64,000 bases of DNA from Candidatus Sumerlaeota bacterium (GCA_012513815.1 JAAZBM010000013.1:1-64000); one strand, 5' to 3'; positions 1 through 8,925 are shown, counted from the first letter of the stretch. Numbers and translations are program-made. Notes: generated by a model not told the origin, from the sequence alone.

Positions 1-165
1 GTCGCCCCCCGCGTGGGGGGCGTGGATTGAAATGAGCATCATCGGGATGATAGTGTGTTCGGCCACGCGTCGCCCCCCGCGTGGGGGGCGTGGATTGAAA
101 TATTGATACTTATTGCACTATAAGAATCACATTGAATCGCCCCGCGTAGGAGTGTGACCTGAAGA
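1..165 (+). CRISPR. Type I-C-like CRISPR array, leader-distal end (cut by window edge)
   Basis: Two identical 32-33-nt repeats lie at 1-33 and 69-101. They begin GTCGCCCCCC and end GGATTGAAAT, with an internal GC-rich hairpin (GCCCCCC/GGGGGGC). The 35-nt spacer between them is at 34-68. A third, degenerate copy at 136-165 follows a 34-nt spacer, keeps the TCGCCCC-GCGTAGG core and has lost the ATTGAAAT end. Repeats ending in ATTGAAAC/T with this hairpin are typical of type I-C. Decay of the last repeat marks the leader-distal end, so the leader and cas genes should lie to the left, outside the window. No cas gene is visible here. Confidence 0.93.
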
Positions 166-223
166 GTAGAAGTCGACTGTGTTCGAGATGTAAGTCGGTA
201 TGTTTGTCATACTTAATACGGAT

Positions 224-302
224 AGAGTGGAGAGTTTCAACTATAGGTAAAGAGTGGAGATAAGGGTGGACTAAAAGTTGGTTAATTTGATTGAATTGGG
301 GC
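224..302. repeat. Dispersed intergenic repeat, copy 1
   Basis: An AGAGTGGAGAG-rich stretch leads into GGTGGACTAAAAG, then an AT-rich TTAATTTGATT segment and TTGGGGCG. The same ordered blocks recur at 4251-4380, 5811-5942 and 12520-12633, always between genes. This copy lies between the CRISPR end and the tRNA-Leu terminator. No transposase or coding potential is visible. Confidence 0.7.
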
Positions 303-312
303 GAGGTGTTTT

Positions 313-362
313 GGGGAAAAAGAAAATCCGAATCTCTTTCGGGTTGGGAAGGGATTCGGATT
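313..362 (-). terminator. Rho-independent terminator of tRNA-Leu
   Basis: The inverted repeat AATCCGAATC (325-334) / GATTCGGATT (353-362) is followed on the minus strand by TTCTTTTT. It lies directly downstream of the minus-strand tRNA-Leu. Confidence 0.8.
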
Positions 363-370
363 GATTTTTC

Positions 371-453
371 TGGTGCGGATGGTGGGATTTGAACCCACAT
401 GGTTTCCCGCTGGAACCTAAATCCAGTGCGTCTGCCAATTCCGCCACACCCGC
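371..453 (-). tRNA. tRNA-Leu (UAG anticodon)
   Basis: Read on the minus strand this folds as a cloverleaf. The acceptor stem GCGGGTG pairs with CATCCGC, the seven-base anticodon loop TTTAGGT gives anticodon UAG, and the T arm contains GGTTCAAATCC. The 3' CCA is encoded (371-373). Confidence 0.95.
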
Positions 454-489
454 ACGCAAATTGTCATGTTGTTTTACAATGGGAGGCGG

Positions 490-2364
490 CTAATCCTTCA
501 TGTCAAACGCTTGGGCGGGCGTCGAGAAGATGTCGTTGATGCGTTTCATGTCGAATTTGAGGGTTCTGTCGTAGTTGTAGATGCCGTTGTTTTCTTGCTC
601 GACATCGGTCAATTGGGTGAAGCACCATCCGGCGATGTGCGGATGTTTGTTGAGCGCCGTGACCATGCCTTGTAGTCTCTCGTAGTATTCGTCGATGGTT
701 TGGGGCGCGTCGCCATATCCCCACGCGTTCGAGTCTGCCGTGCGTCTGTCTTCCGGCACCCATTTGATGCCGCCGAATTCGTCCAGAATGTAGGGTTGTC
801 CCGCGTAGGCCGCATTTTCATTGGGATAGTTGCGATAGACGCCGCCGTTCTCGTCGTTCCACGCCATTTCCTCATCGAGTTTCCCGGGGTTCTGTTCATA
901 GTTGTGGGCGGTATACAAATCTGTCTTGACGTGAATCCAGCCGCTGCTGTCATTGACCGGTCTTGACGGGTCGAGCGCGTGGCACAGCGCATAGGAGTTC
1001 TCCATGGTGCGGGCAAAGGCTTCGCGATTGCTGATGAAGTGTTCGTTCCATGGCGTCCATGCGATGATTGACGGGTGGTTTCGGTCGCGCAGAATCACCT
1101 GTCCAAGTTCGTCCAGCATGTTGCGCGCGCCAAGCTCGTCATCAGGGCGCGTGCCCCAACTGGGCATTTCGCCCCATGTCAGATATCCGAGTTTGTCCGC
1201 GTGATAGTGGAAGCGTTCCTCGAAGACTTTTTGGTGCAGGCGTGCGCCGTTGAAGCCGGCCTTCATGGACATCTGAATGTCCTCTTGCAGTGCCTTGTCG
1301 GTGGGGGCTGTCCAGATCCCAGTGGGATAGAATCCTTGGTCAAGGACAAGTCGCAGGAAGAACGGTTTGTTGTTGATGTAGACCTTGCCGTTTTCGGTGT
1401 GGACTTTGCGCATTCCCGCATAGCTCTTAACCGTGTCGATGACTTTTCCGTTTTCGTCCACGACCTCAAACGCCACGTCATAAAGGAACGGATGTCCCGG
1501 CTCCCATGGCTTGGGATTCTTGATGGCAACAGTCAGCACGGCGCCATTGGCCTGCTTGCTTTCCTGTTTTGCGCTCGCGTGCGTCTCCGGGTCAGTGACG
1601 GTCACACGCAGGGTGTGCGATGACGAACAGTCGTAGAACTCGGGGATGAACGAGAAAGAGTCGCTGTCGAAATTGGGGATAATCTGCACGTTCTTGAGTC
1701 CGGTCCGGTCCGTGGCTTCCATCCAGACAGTCTGCCAGATTCCTGTCGTGCGCGTATAGAAGCAGCCGTAAGAATTGAATTGAGTGCTTTGCTTGCCCGA
1801 TGGCTGATGCCCATCACGCAAATAATCCTCGGCATGCAACACCACATTGTGCGGTTGCGCGTCGCCAAGCTGCTGCGTGACGTCCGCATCAAACGGACTG
1901 GAGCCGCCGACATGACGGGCGATTTCTTTGCCATCGACATAGAGCGTCGCGATGTAGTCGACGGCGCCAAAGTGCAACAGGATTCGTTTGCCTTTCCATT
2001 CCGACGGAATCTGAACGAATTTCTGGTACCAGACCGAGTTCATGAAATCCGTGTGCGCAACGCCCGACTCCTTGCTTTCGGGGCAGAAGGGCACCGTGAT
2101 CGTGTCCTTGAGTTTCTCTGCCTTAGGCAAATTGCGGTCGATTCCCGAATTCGCCTCATCAATCTCGAATGCCCATTGGCCGTTCAGGTTCAGCCATTCG
2201 CTGCGCTCGAACTGTGGGCGTGGGTGCTCCGGCCGCGGAATGCTCGCGTCGGTAGTGCTGTTATCTTTTGTCATAGCTAAATCCTTGTCTTGAGCATTGA
2301 TTGTCGTGTTGAGCATCAAACATAACGCGACGGCGATTGCGTGGCGAAATCTGATTGTTCTCAT
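490..2364 (-). CDS. Exported glycoside hydrolase family 2 protein
   Basis: A 624-residue GH2 enzyme (beta-galactosidase / beta-glucuronidase / beta-mannosidase clan) that should cleave beta-linked sugars outside the cytoplasm. Residues 1-24 form a signal peptide (hydrophobic stretch ending INAQ). A sugar-binding jelly-roll domain follows (about 50-215, motif LNLNGQWAFEID), then an Ig-like domain (about 220-320) and a TIM barrel (about 325-615). The acid/base is E441 in WTPWNEHF and the nucleophile is E529 in ILDEFGG. The start has a strong GGAAGGAG Shine-Dalgarno. It lies 26 bp downstream of purH on the same strand and is probably co-transcribed. Substrate is not predictable from sequence alone. 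Confidence 0.92.
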   Translation of the reverse strand: MRTIRFRHAIAVALCLMLNTTINAQDKDLAMTKDNSTTDASIPRPEHPRPQFERSEWLNLNGQWAFEIDEANSGIDRNLPKAEKLKDTITVPFCPESKESGVAHTDFMNSVWYQKFVQIPSEWKGKRILLHFGAVDYIATLYVDGKEIARHVGGSSPFDADVTQQLGDAQPHNVVLHAEDYLRDGHQPSGKQSTQFNSYGCFYTRTTGIWQTVWMEATDRTGLKNVQIIPNFDSDSFSFIPEFYDCSSSHTLRVTVTDPETHASAKQESKQANGAVLTVAIKNPKPWEPGHPFLYDVAFEVVDENGKVIDTVKSYAGMRKVHTENGKVYINNKPFFLRLVLDQGFYPTGIWTAPTDKALQEDIQMSMKAGFNGARLHQKVFEERFHYHADKLGYLTWGEMPSWGTRPDDELGARNMLDELGQVILRDRNHPSIIAWTPWNEHFISNREAFARTMENSYALCHALDPSRPVNDSSGWIHVKTDLYTAHNYEQNPGKLDEEMAWNDENGGVYRNYPNENAAYAGQPYILDEFGGIKWVPEDRRTADSNAWGYGDAPQTIDEYYERLQGMVTALNKHPHIAGWCFTQLTDVEQENNGIYNYDRTLKFDMKRINDIFSTPAQAFDMKD

Positions 2365-2390
2365 GGCTACTCCTTCCGGCGGTCGAGAGG

Positions 2391-3932
2391 TTAGTGTCTG
2401 AAGTGGCGCATGCCGGTGAAGACCATGATGATTCCATGTTCGTCGGCTGCAGCGAGAACTTCTTCGTCGCGGATGCTTCCGCCTGGCGAGATGATGGCCT
2501 TGATACCGATATCGGCGGCGAGGTCAACATTGTCGCGGAACGGGAAGAATGCGTCGCTGGCCATGTAGGCGCCGCGCACGGGCGACTGGGCTTTGGTTGC
2601 CGCAATCTTCGTGCTATCGATGCGGCTCATCTGGCCGGCGCCGATGCCGATTGTCGCATTTTTGTTCGTGTAAATAATCGCGTTCGACTTGACAAACTTC
2701 GCGATTTTCCACGCGAAAAGCAGCCCTTGCAAATCCTCTTCGGTGGGCTGTGCTTTGCTGACGACCTTCAGGTCGTCGCGTGTCAGTCTGCCCATGTCGC
2801 GGTCTTGGACGAGCGCGCCGCCGATGACACTGCGCACCATCTTCTGATTGTTGGGCGCCGTGAAAGCTCCGCCACAATCGAGGAGGCGCAAATTCTTTTT
2901 CTTTTCCAGAATGGCCAGCGCGTCCGGCTCAAAGGACGGCGCGATAATCGCTTCGAGGAAAATCTCGGCCATCTTCTCGGCTAGTGCGGCCGTGACAGGG
3001 CGATTCACCGCCGTGATTCCGCCATAGGCACTTGTCGGGTCGCAGGCACGCGCCGCGTTCCACGCCTCGACCAAATCCTCCGAACAAGCAACACCGCAAG
3101 GATTGTTGTGCTTGACGATGACCACTGTCGGGATCTCGGGGAACGAGCGGGCGATTTCCAGCGCGGCATCGAGGTCGAGAATATTGTTATAGGAAAGTTC
3201 TTTTCCGTGAAGTTGTTTGGCGTTCGCGACGCAAGTCTCGGAGCAGAGCGGGTCGCGATAGAAAGCCGCGGACTGGTGCGGATTCTCGCCATAGCGCAAA
3301 TCCTGCAGTTTGCTGAAGCCGACACTGAATGTGTCGGGATAAGGTTCAAAATCCTTGCCGAGCCACGACGTGATGGCCGCGTCATAGGCGGAGGTGTGGG
3401 CGATGGCTTTGGCCGCGAGATGCTTGCGGATGCTGAGTTTGGCGTTGTCATCGAGGGAAGAATCAAACAGCGATTTGAGGGCCTCGTAGTCGCTCTGTTG
3501 GGCAACCACAGCCACATCGCGGAAGTTCTTCGCCGCCGCGCGGAGCAGCGAAACGCCGCCGATATCAATCTTCTCGATGATATCTGATTCCGTCGCTGAG
3601 GCCGACTTCATCGTTTCGACGAAGGGATAGAGCGTGACAATGACATAGTCAATGGCGGCCATTTTCGCGTCAGCCAGAGTGGTCATGTCCGCGGGATTGG
3701 CGCGACGGGCAAGGATTCCGCCGAAAATCTTCGGATGCAAAGTCTTCACGCGTCCATCAAGAATCTCCGGTTGTTCCGTGTAATCCGCCACAGATAAGGC
3801 CGGAAGACCACAGTCCCTCAGAAACTTGAGAGTGCCACCGGTAGACAGAAGCTGTACGCCCTGTTTGTGTAAAAAAGTTGCCAGGTCTTCGAGGCCTGTT
3901 TTGTCGTAAACACTGATGAGTGCTGTTTTCAT
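2391..3932 (-). CDS. purH: Bifunctional AICAR transformylase / IMP cyclohydrolase
   Basis: Catalyses the last two steps of de novo IMP synthesis: formyl transfer to AICAR and ring closure of FAICAR. The N-terminal MGS-like cyclohydrolase domain shows [20 protein letters not shown] and [14 protein letters not shown]. The transformylase domain shows RYGENPHQ and KHNNPCGVA with the catalytic Lys-His pair (K274, H275). Length (513 aa) is normal. An upstream in-frame ATG at 3941 has GGA directly abutting it, so the ATG at 3932 with GGA nine bases away is preferred. The GH2 gene follows on the same strand. The product IMP feeds the guaB3-guaA pair at 7.8-10.6 kb. Confidence 0.96.
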   Translation of the reverse strand: MKTALISVYDKTGLEDLATFLHKQGVQLLSTGGTLKFLRDCGLPALSVADYTEQPEILDGRVKTLHPKIFGGILARRANPADMTTLADAKMAAIDYVIVTLYPFVETMKSASATESDIIEKIDIGGVSLLRAAAKNFRDVAVVAQQSDYEALKSLFDSSLDDNAKLSIRKHLAAKAIAHTSAYDAAITSWLGKDFEPYPDTFSVGFSKLQDLRYGENPHQSAAFYRDPLCSETCVANAKQLHGKELSYNNILDLDAALEIARSFPEIPTVVIVKHNNPCGVACSEDLVEAWNAARACDPTSAYGGITAVNRPVTAALAEKMAEIFLEAIIAPSFEPDALAILEKKKNLRLLDCGGAFTAPNNQKMVRSVIGGALVQDRDMGRLTRDDLKVVSKAQPTEEDLQGLLFAWKIAKFVKSNAIIYTNKNATIGIGAGQMSRIDSTKIAATKAQSPVRGAYMASDAFFPFRDNVDLAADIGIKAIISPGGSIRDEEVLAAADEHGIIMVFTGMRHFRH

Positions 3933-4099
3933 TGCCAACATTCCAAAATAGAGTACCCCCGATAAGATGAGGTCTGAATCATCAATACGATTGATATGGA
4001 ATTTCTATCGGTGAATCCCTGTGAAGTTTTGCGTAAAAAAGTGCGTGAAGAAAATAAATAAAACGTCGCCATTGCAGTAAGTACAATCCGTCACCATAT

Positions 4100-4175
4100 G
4101 GGGGCATAGCTCAGCTGGGAGAGCACAAGGCTGGCAGTCTTGGGGTCAGGGGTTCGAACCCCCTTGCCTCCACCA
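4100..4175 (+). tRNA. tRNA-Ala (GGC anticodon)
   Basis: A 76-nt cloverleaf. The acceptor GGGGGCA pairs with TGCCTCC, the D arm contains AGCTCAGCTGGGAGAGC, the anticodon loop CTGGCAG gives GGC, and the T arm is GGGGTTCGAACCCC-like. The terminal CCA is encoded at 4173-4175. Confidence 0.96.
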
Positions 4176-4181
4176 TAGTTT

Positions 4182-4226
4182 AATCCGCACCACACATGAG
4201 TTTGTGTGAGGCGGATTTCTTTTTTA
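4182..4226 (+). terminator. Rho-independent terminator of tRNA-Ala
   Basis: The stem AATCCGC (4182-4188) / GCGGATT (4211-4217) is extended inside by CACAC/GTGTG and followed by TTCTTTTTT. It starts seven bases after the tRNA. Confidence 0.9.
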
Positions 4227-4250
4227 TGTTTTTGGTAGACCCAAAAAACA

Positions 4251-4380
4251 GAGTTGAGAGTGGAGAGTGGAGTGGTGGACTAAAAGCTATATATATTAAA
4301 TATTGGGCCTATTTGGCTTAGTTGGCTTGGCTGTTAGTGGTAGAGTGGAATGTGGTTGTTTAATTAGTTTAGATGGGGGA
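4251..4380. repeat. Dispersed intergenic repeat, copy 2
   Basis: The core at 4251-4288 reads GAGTTGAGAGTGGAGAGTGG and continues AGTGGTGGACTAAAAGCT. It matches copy 3 (5877-5921) almost base for base, apart from one internal unit. An AT-rich stretch and a GGGCCTATTTGGC segment follow. Together with copy 3 it brackets the DMT transporter gene in direct orientation. Confidence 0.7.
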
Positions 4381-4494
4381 CGAAAGTGTTCTTGGGGAAA
4401 AGCGAAGTCCGAATTCTTCTCTGTTGGTGAAAGATTTAAATTTTGCTTTTCTCTCTGAGCATATGATGAACGCGGTATGGTCAATATGTCTATA

Positions 4495-5499
4495 TCAACA
4501 TAGCTCTGTCCCATTATGAGAATGATGATGCTCCATACCATTACCAATATGGTCATGCGTGAATGTATGTGTATGGGTTGTGCCGTCATGCGTATGCTTA
4601 ATCGTATGTGTATGCAGATGGCTATGATGCGTTAATAACGTATCCAGTACCACCAAGGTGGTTCCGACGAACATGATGAGCAACGCAACTACAAATGTAA
4701 CCGTCAGTGGTTCGCGTAGAACGGCAAGAGAAAGGATAGCACCGATAAACGGAGCAACCGCATAGTATGCGCTTGTTTTTACCGCGCCAAGTTCTTTCTG
4801 CGCGCGGATATATACAAAAATACTCAACCCATAGGCAACAAAGCCAAGTATAAGCGCCAAGAGAAACCATGTGTTTGAGGGAATCGTTTCACCGATTATC
4901 AGCGCTACAATAAATGACCCGAGTCCCGAAAAAATGCCCTTTAGGATGACTATTTTGTAGGTGTTTTTATCGGAGATTTTCCGTGTACAATTGTTTTCAA
5001 ACCCCCAACAAATGCATGCCAAAATTACAAAAATAGAACCGAAAGAAAACTGAAGGCATGATAAATTCTGAAAGGAGAGTAACGCACTCGACAAGGTTAT
5101 TAGGGTAATTGCAATCCAGAGTTTTCGGGAGATGGTCTCTTTGAAAACAATCAGCGCAATGATAGATGTCGCGACAATTTCGGAATTATTGAGTAGAGAC
5201 ACATGGGCTGCAGGTGCTTTTGATAGCCCGAACATAAGCAAAATCGGAGCTGTAATATCAAGCAAAATCATGCCGAGAACATATGGCAAATCCTTTTTAC
5301 TAAGTTTGTTCTCATTTTGCTTAAATCTATGGGGAACAAAAAGATAAACAATCGCAATTCCTATACCAGCACCAAAGTATAAGAACGAGGCTAACATTGT
5401 TGGCTCGATATGAGAGAGCAAAACCTTGGAAAACGGAGTGCTTGAAGCGTAGAATACGGCCGCCAACAACGCTAGTCCAATGGCCGAAACCGCTTTCAT
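4495..5499 (-). CDS. DMT/EamA-family transporter with histidine-rich tail
   Basis: A 334-residue membrane protein with about ten hydrophobic segments arranged as two EamA repeats (about 1-140 and 145-285). It is likely a metabolite or drug exporter of the inner membrane; substrate unknown. After the last membrane segment, residues about 288-330 form a tail very rich in His (repeated HTH, HDH and HHH clusters), which could bind divalent metal or buffer ions. His-rich tails are known on some EamA proteins, so this is not a frameshift. The start has an AAGGA Shine-Dalgarno. Copies 2 and 3 of the dispersed repeat flank the gene. Confidence 0.85.
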   Translation of the reverse strand: MKAVSAIGLALLAAVFYASSTPFSKVLLSHIEPTMLASFLYFGAGIGIAIVYLFVPHRFKQNENKLSKKDLPYVLGMILLDITAPILLMFGLSKAPAAHVSLLNNSEIVATSIIALIVFKETISRKLWIAITLITLSSALLSFQNLSCLQFSFGSIFVILACICWGFENNCTRKISDKNTYKIVILKGIFSGLGSFIVALIIGETIPSNTWFLLALILGFVAYGLSIFVYIRAQKELGAVKTSAYYAVAPFIGAILSLAVLREPLTVTFVVALLIMFVGTTLVVLDTLLTHHSHLHTHTIKHTHDGTTHTHTFTHDHIGNGMEHHHSHNGTELC

Positions 5500-5988
5500 G
5501 GGATTGTTCCTTCTTCAAGTTTTACTAAATTCTGTTTTTTGCAATACAATATTACATAAACAAACGATTTTAGTCGTACTAGAGAGATGACTTTGATTGG
5601 CATGGTCAAGCATTTGCCGACACCGGTGGAGTTCAAGTCGAACACCAACTAGATTTGACACCATCGCGTGGTGCTCAATGAGCAGGCGGCTTTGTGATCG
5701 TCTTGACAGCGATATTCTACATCCTCTTCTGGTAGAATCCTATCCTAAAATATAGCGAGTCCGGGTCGGCGGGGGTAGGCGCCATCGACAAAATACGCAA
5801 CTAAGGAATAGGGCACTAAGCCCAATAAGGCCACTGGACGACTGGGGCGACTAAACAGAGTGGAGAGCTTCAAATAGAGTTGAGAGTGGAGAGTTGAGAG
5901 TGGAGTGGTGGACTAAAAGCTGCTTAATTGAAATTTGGGGTGAATAAAGGACTTATTTGGTATTATTTCTTTCGTGAGGTAAGTAAAA
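5500..5988. other. Intergenic stretch, no gene recognised
   Basis: This holds the promoter side of the DMT gene and, at 5811-5942, copy 3 of the dispersed repeat. A 21-codon ATG-started frame near 5587 has no recognisable product. I see no RNA gene, integrase remnant or terminator. Confidence 0.6.
5811..5942. repeat. Dispersed intergenic repeat, copy 3 (fullest copy)
   Basis: Begins GGGCACTAAGCCCAATAAGG, then GGGGCGACTA, AGAGTGGAGAGCTTCAA (shared with copy 1) and a tandem TTGAGAGTGGAGAG unit. It ends GGTGGACTAAAAGCTGCTTAATT and TTTGGGG. The left part is shared with copy 4 and the middle part with copies 1 and 2. Confidence 0.7.
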
Positions 5989-6597
5989 ATGAAAGCATTT
6001 ACGTTGATTGAGTTGTTGATTGTCGTAGCGATTATCGCTATTCTGGCCAGTATAGCCGTTCCTAATTTTCTGGAGGCTCAGACTCGTGCTAAGGTGGCAC
6101 GCGCTTCGAGTGATATGCGGACTCTTGTTACTGCTGTTGAATCTTATGCGGTTGATTGGAATGCATATCCAGCGCCGGGCGGTGTGACTGCCGCCGGTGT
6201 GGTGCATATTCCCGGTCAGGCACTGGGTGGATACACGAATAAGTTTTTGCCGCCTGCGGTGACGACGCCTATCTCGTATGTGAACAGTTTGCTGTCGGAT
6301 ATTTTCTTCGAGAAGAATGCCTCGGTTGAGCAACGTTATATTTATTACTCGTATCTGGAGGGTGAAGCCCGTCGTTTCCCAGCGGCGTTCCCGCCGAATT
6401 CCGCGCCTGCGTATCGTCTGGAGAAGTTGGGGCCGTATGTGTTCTGGGCGTGTGGTCCTGATGGCGACCGCATTGACCTTGCGCCTCCGCAGGTGCCGGC
6501 TCTTGGCCCTCTGCAGCTTGGTTTCTATGACCCGTCCAATGGCACCATGAGTAATGGCGATTTGGTGCGTGGCAAGTATCTCAGCAGTTCGATGTAG
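5989..6597 (+). CDS. Prepilin-type (pseudopilin) protein
   Basis: A 202-residue type II pseudopilin / type IV pilin-like protein. It starts with a very short leader and the class III signal MKA-FTLIELL, then a hydrophobic helix (about 5-30). The helix continues into NFLEAQTRAKVARASSDMRTL, typical of the large pseudopilin families of PVC-type bacteria. The residue before the cleavage site is Ala rather than the usual Gly. The C-terminal part (about 60-200) is a globular extracellular domain without recognised fold. A GAGGT Shine-Dalgarno precedes the ATG. No secretion ATPase or prepilin peptidase is nearby. The next gene follows within 15 bp. Confidence 0.9.
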   Translation: MKAFTLIELLIVVAIIAILASIAVPNFLEAQTRAKVARASSDMRTLVTAVESYAVDWNAYPAPGGVTAAGVVHIPGQALGGYTNKFLPPAVTTPISYVNSLLSDIFFEKNASVEQRYIYYSYLEGEARRFPAAFPPNSAPAYRLEKLGPYVFWACGPDGDRIDLAPPQVPALGPLQLGFYDPSNGTMSNGDLVRGKYLSSSM

Positions 6598-6611
6598 GGT
6601 TGACTGCGACG

Positions 6612-7565
6612 ATGTTTAAGCGCTTGTGTTTGTTTTTGGTGATGGCGTTGTCGGCCGTGTGTTGTGCACAGGAGACGACGCCTACCGAGCGCCTTGTGTT
6701 TGCCGGTCCGCCCGAGGGCATATTGTCGTTGCCTGTTTTGCGCATGATTGAGACGACTTCCGGTTCGGACGTCGAGTTCGTCGAATGGAAGACGCCGGAT
6801 CAATTACGTTCGCTTATTTCGTCTCGTCGCGCTGATGTTGTGGCTTGCCATGTGAATGTGGCTGCCAATTTCGCGAATCGTGGGGCGGATGTGCGGTTGC
6901 TCAATGTGACGTTGTGGAAGTTGTTTTGGCTTGTCGGGACGGCCGATAACGCCTCACTGACGTCGGCCGGTTTGTCGGGGCTGCAAGTCGGTGTGCCTCT
7001 CAAGGGCGATTTACCCGATGTTTTGATTTCGACACTAAAGAAAAAACTCAACAACGGCATGACGCTGATGTATGCGCCATCGTCGGTGTCTCTCGCCCAC
7101 TGGCTGCTTGGCGGCAAAACGAATCTAGCGATGCTGCCCGAACCGGTGGCGTCCAGCTTGCTTGTCAAGTCGCACAAGGCGAACGGTAGTATGCGTCGCA
7201 GCCTCGATGTTCAGCAGTTATGGAGCGAGGCTTTTGGTGGCCCGTCGCGGTTGCCCTTCGCGGGGATTGCCGCCGTCGGGGATCGTGTCAGCGATGCTCG
7301 CCTTCGACAGTTTGTGTCGGATTACGCGGATGCCGCACGTTGGTGCCGGGAGAATCCTCACGAGGCGGCGCTGTTGCCGTCGCGTCATATGCCCACAACA
7401 GCGCTCGATATTGACGCGCTTGGGCAATCGCTTGGGATTGCGCCTCCGCAGCCTGAACGCGCAGCGGATTGCCGCCGCGAAATCGAGGACTATTTGCGGG
7501 TGATTGAGAATGAGAATCCGAATCTTATCGGAAACAAGCTTCCCGACGCAACGTTTTATTTTTAG
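6612..7565 (+). CDS. Periplasmic substrate-binding protein, NMT1/THI5-like
   Basis: A 317-residue exported protein with signal peptide (residues 1-19, ending VCCA-QE). It resembles the ABC-transporter binding proteins of the NMT1/THI5/SsuA/TauA group: a two-lobed body with LLNVTLWKLFWLVG, LSGLQVGVPLKGDLPD and a lobe-2 segment AHWLLGGKTNLAMLPEP. A likely ligand would be a pyrimidine, sulfonate or similar small molecule, but that is a guess. A TTG at 6600 is an alternative start; the ATG at 6612 leads straight into the signal peptide. It sits just behind the prepilin gene. No permease or ATPase is adjacent, so it is an orphan component. Confidence 0.75.
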   Translation: MFKRLCLFLVMALSAVCCAQETTPTERLVFAGPPEGILSLPVLRMIETTSGSDVEFVEWKTPDQLRSLISSRRADVVACHVNVAANFANRGADVRLLNVTLWKLFWLVGTADNASLTSAGLSGLQVGVPLKGDLPDVLISTLKKKLNNGMTLMYAPSSVSLAHWLLGGKTNLAMLPEPVASSLLVKSHKANGSMRRSLDVQQLWSEAFGGPSRLPFAGIAAVGDRVSDARLRQFVSDYADAARWCRENPHEAALLPSRHMPTTALDIDALGQSLGIAPPQPERAADCRREIEDYLRVIENENPNLIGNKLPDATFYF

Positions 7566-7764
7566 TTTGAATCGTGAAGGTTTCGTGAAAAAAATATTTT
7601 GTGATGAAGCAAATGCGCGTCCCGCACTACTTAAAGCAAATTGACAAAGAGGTCGCTTGATTCTTAGGGGCGAGTTCGGTTCATCACAAGAACGAAAGCT
7701 CGCACGGCTGTGCCAATGTCAGAGACAAATTATTTTATCTTGATAGGCAAGAGGAGTTTTTCTA

Positions 7765-8925
7765 ATGGGTGAATGGATAGGGCGCGGTCGTAAAGCTCGC
7801 CGTTCGTATGGATTTGACGAAATAGCGATTGTTCCGGGTGCAGTGACAATCAATCCGGATGAGGTTGATGTTTCTTGGGAACTGAATGGCAAGAAGTTTG
7901 AAATTCCGATTATCGCCGCCGCGATGGATGGCGTTGTAAGCCCTGATTTTTCCGTTTTGATGGGACAAATGGGCGGACTGGCGATGTTGAATCTTGAAGG
8001 TGTTTGGAGCCGCTATGACGACCCGACCGATATTTTGTCGGAGATTGCCCAAGCCACACCTGAGCGCGCCACCGAGCTTGTTCAGAAGCTGTATGAGCCT
8101 GAAGTTCGCGAAGATTTGATTTCGAAGCGCATTGAGTATATTAAGAGCAAGGGCGTAACGCCGATTGTGTCGGCGATTCCGCAAAAGGCCGAGCGTCTGG
8201 CGAAGTTGACCGAAGAAGCCGGTTGCGAGATTTTTGTTGTTCAATCAACCGTTTCGACCGTGCGGCATATTTCCAGTGCATACAAGACTCTTGATTTGGC
8301 AAAGCTAGTCGAGAGCACCCGCATGAGCGTGATGGTTGGCAACTGCGTCAGCTACGAAGTCGCGCTTGAGTTGATGGAATGCAAGCCTGCCGCTGTTATC
8401 ATCGGCGTTGGTCCGGGCGCAGCTTGCACGAGCCGTGGCGTTCTTGGTATCGGTGTGCCGCAAGTGACGGCAACCGTTGATGGCGCGGCCGCTCGCGACA
8501 AGTACTATATGCGCACGGGACGCTACATTCCCATCATCACCGACGGTGGCATGAATGTTGGCGGCGACATCTGCAAGGCGTTTGCCTCCGGCGCGGATGC
8601 TGTGATGGTTGGCAGCGCGTTCGCGAAGGCCAAGGAAGCTCCCGGCCGTGGATTCCACTGGGGCATGGCGACACCACACGCCAACCTGCCACGCGGTACA
8701 CGTGTACGCGTTGGAACAACCGGCTCGCTTGAAGAGATTCTCTTCGGCCCGGCGCACTTGGACGATGGTTCCCAGAACCTGATTGGTGCTCTGCGGACAT
8801 CGATGGGCAGTGTCGGCGCGATGAATATTCGCGAGATGCAGCGCGTCGAACTTGTGATTGCTCCGGCAATCAAGACCGAAGGAAAGGTCTTCCAGAAGGC
8901 ACAGAATATCGGCATGTGCAAATAG
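7765..8925 (+). CDS. guaB3: GuaB3-type IMP dehydrogenase family protein
   Basis: A 386-residue protein of the GuaB3 branch of the IMPDH/GMP reductase family, lacking CBS domains. It begins with the branch-typical GRGRKARRSYGFDEIAIVPG. The catalytic cysteine is C221 in GVGPGAACTSR, and the phosphate-binding part is DGGMNVGGDICKAF with GADAVMVGSAFA. GuaB3 proteins were long annotated as of unknown function; a cyanobacterial member is reported to be an active IMPDH. guaA directly downstream fits conversion of IMP to XMP to GMP. A GAGGAG Shine-Dalgarno supports the start. No classical GuaB is seen in this window. Confidence 0.9.
   Translation: MGEWIGRGRKARRSYGFDEIAIVPGAVTINPDEVDVSWELNGKKFEIPIIAAAMDGVVSPDFSVLMGQMGGLAMLNLEGVWSRYDDPTDILSEIAQATPERATELVQKLYEPEVREDLISKRIEYIKSKGVTPIVSAIPQKAERLAKLTEEAGCEIFVVQSTVSTVRHISSAYKTLDLAKLVESTRMSVMVGNCVSYEVALELMECKPAAVIIGVGPGAACTSRGVLGIGVPQVTATVDGAAARDKYYMRTGRYIPIITDGGMNVGGDICKAFASGADAVMVGSAFAKAKEAPGRGFHWGMATPHANLPRGTRVRVGTTGSLEEILFGPAHLDDGSQNLIGALRTSMGSVGAMNIREMQRVELVIAPAIKTEGKVFQKAQNIGMCK

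Noticed and set aside
110-459. Minus-strand reading frames of 96 and 62 codons between the CRISPR end and tRNA-Leu
   Set aside because: They read through the tRNA-Leu gene, its terminator and dispersed repeat copy 1; no ribosome site or protein family.
4296-4589. 97-codon frame on the minus strand
   Set aside because: It overlaps the DMT transporter end in another frame and is made of repeat copy 2; its likeness to the frame at 110-400 comes from the shared DNA repeat.
5587-5652. 21-codon ATG-started frame in the 489-bp gap
   Set aside because: Too short, no ribosome site of quality and no recognisable peptide; cannot be supported.
7566-7764. Possible purine-type riboswitch upstream of guaB3
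   Set aside because: I looked for the conserved purine-aptamer junction and loop elements and did not find them; only a normal leader with Shine-Dalgarno is visible.
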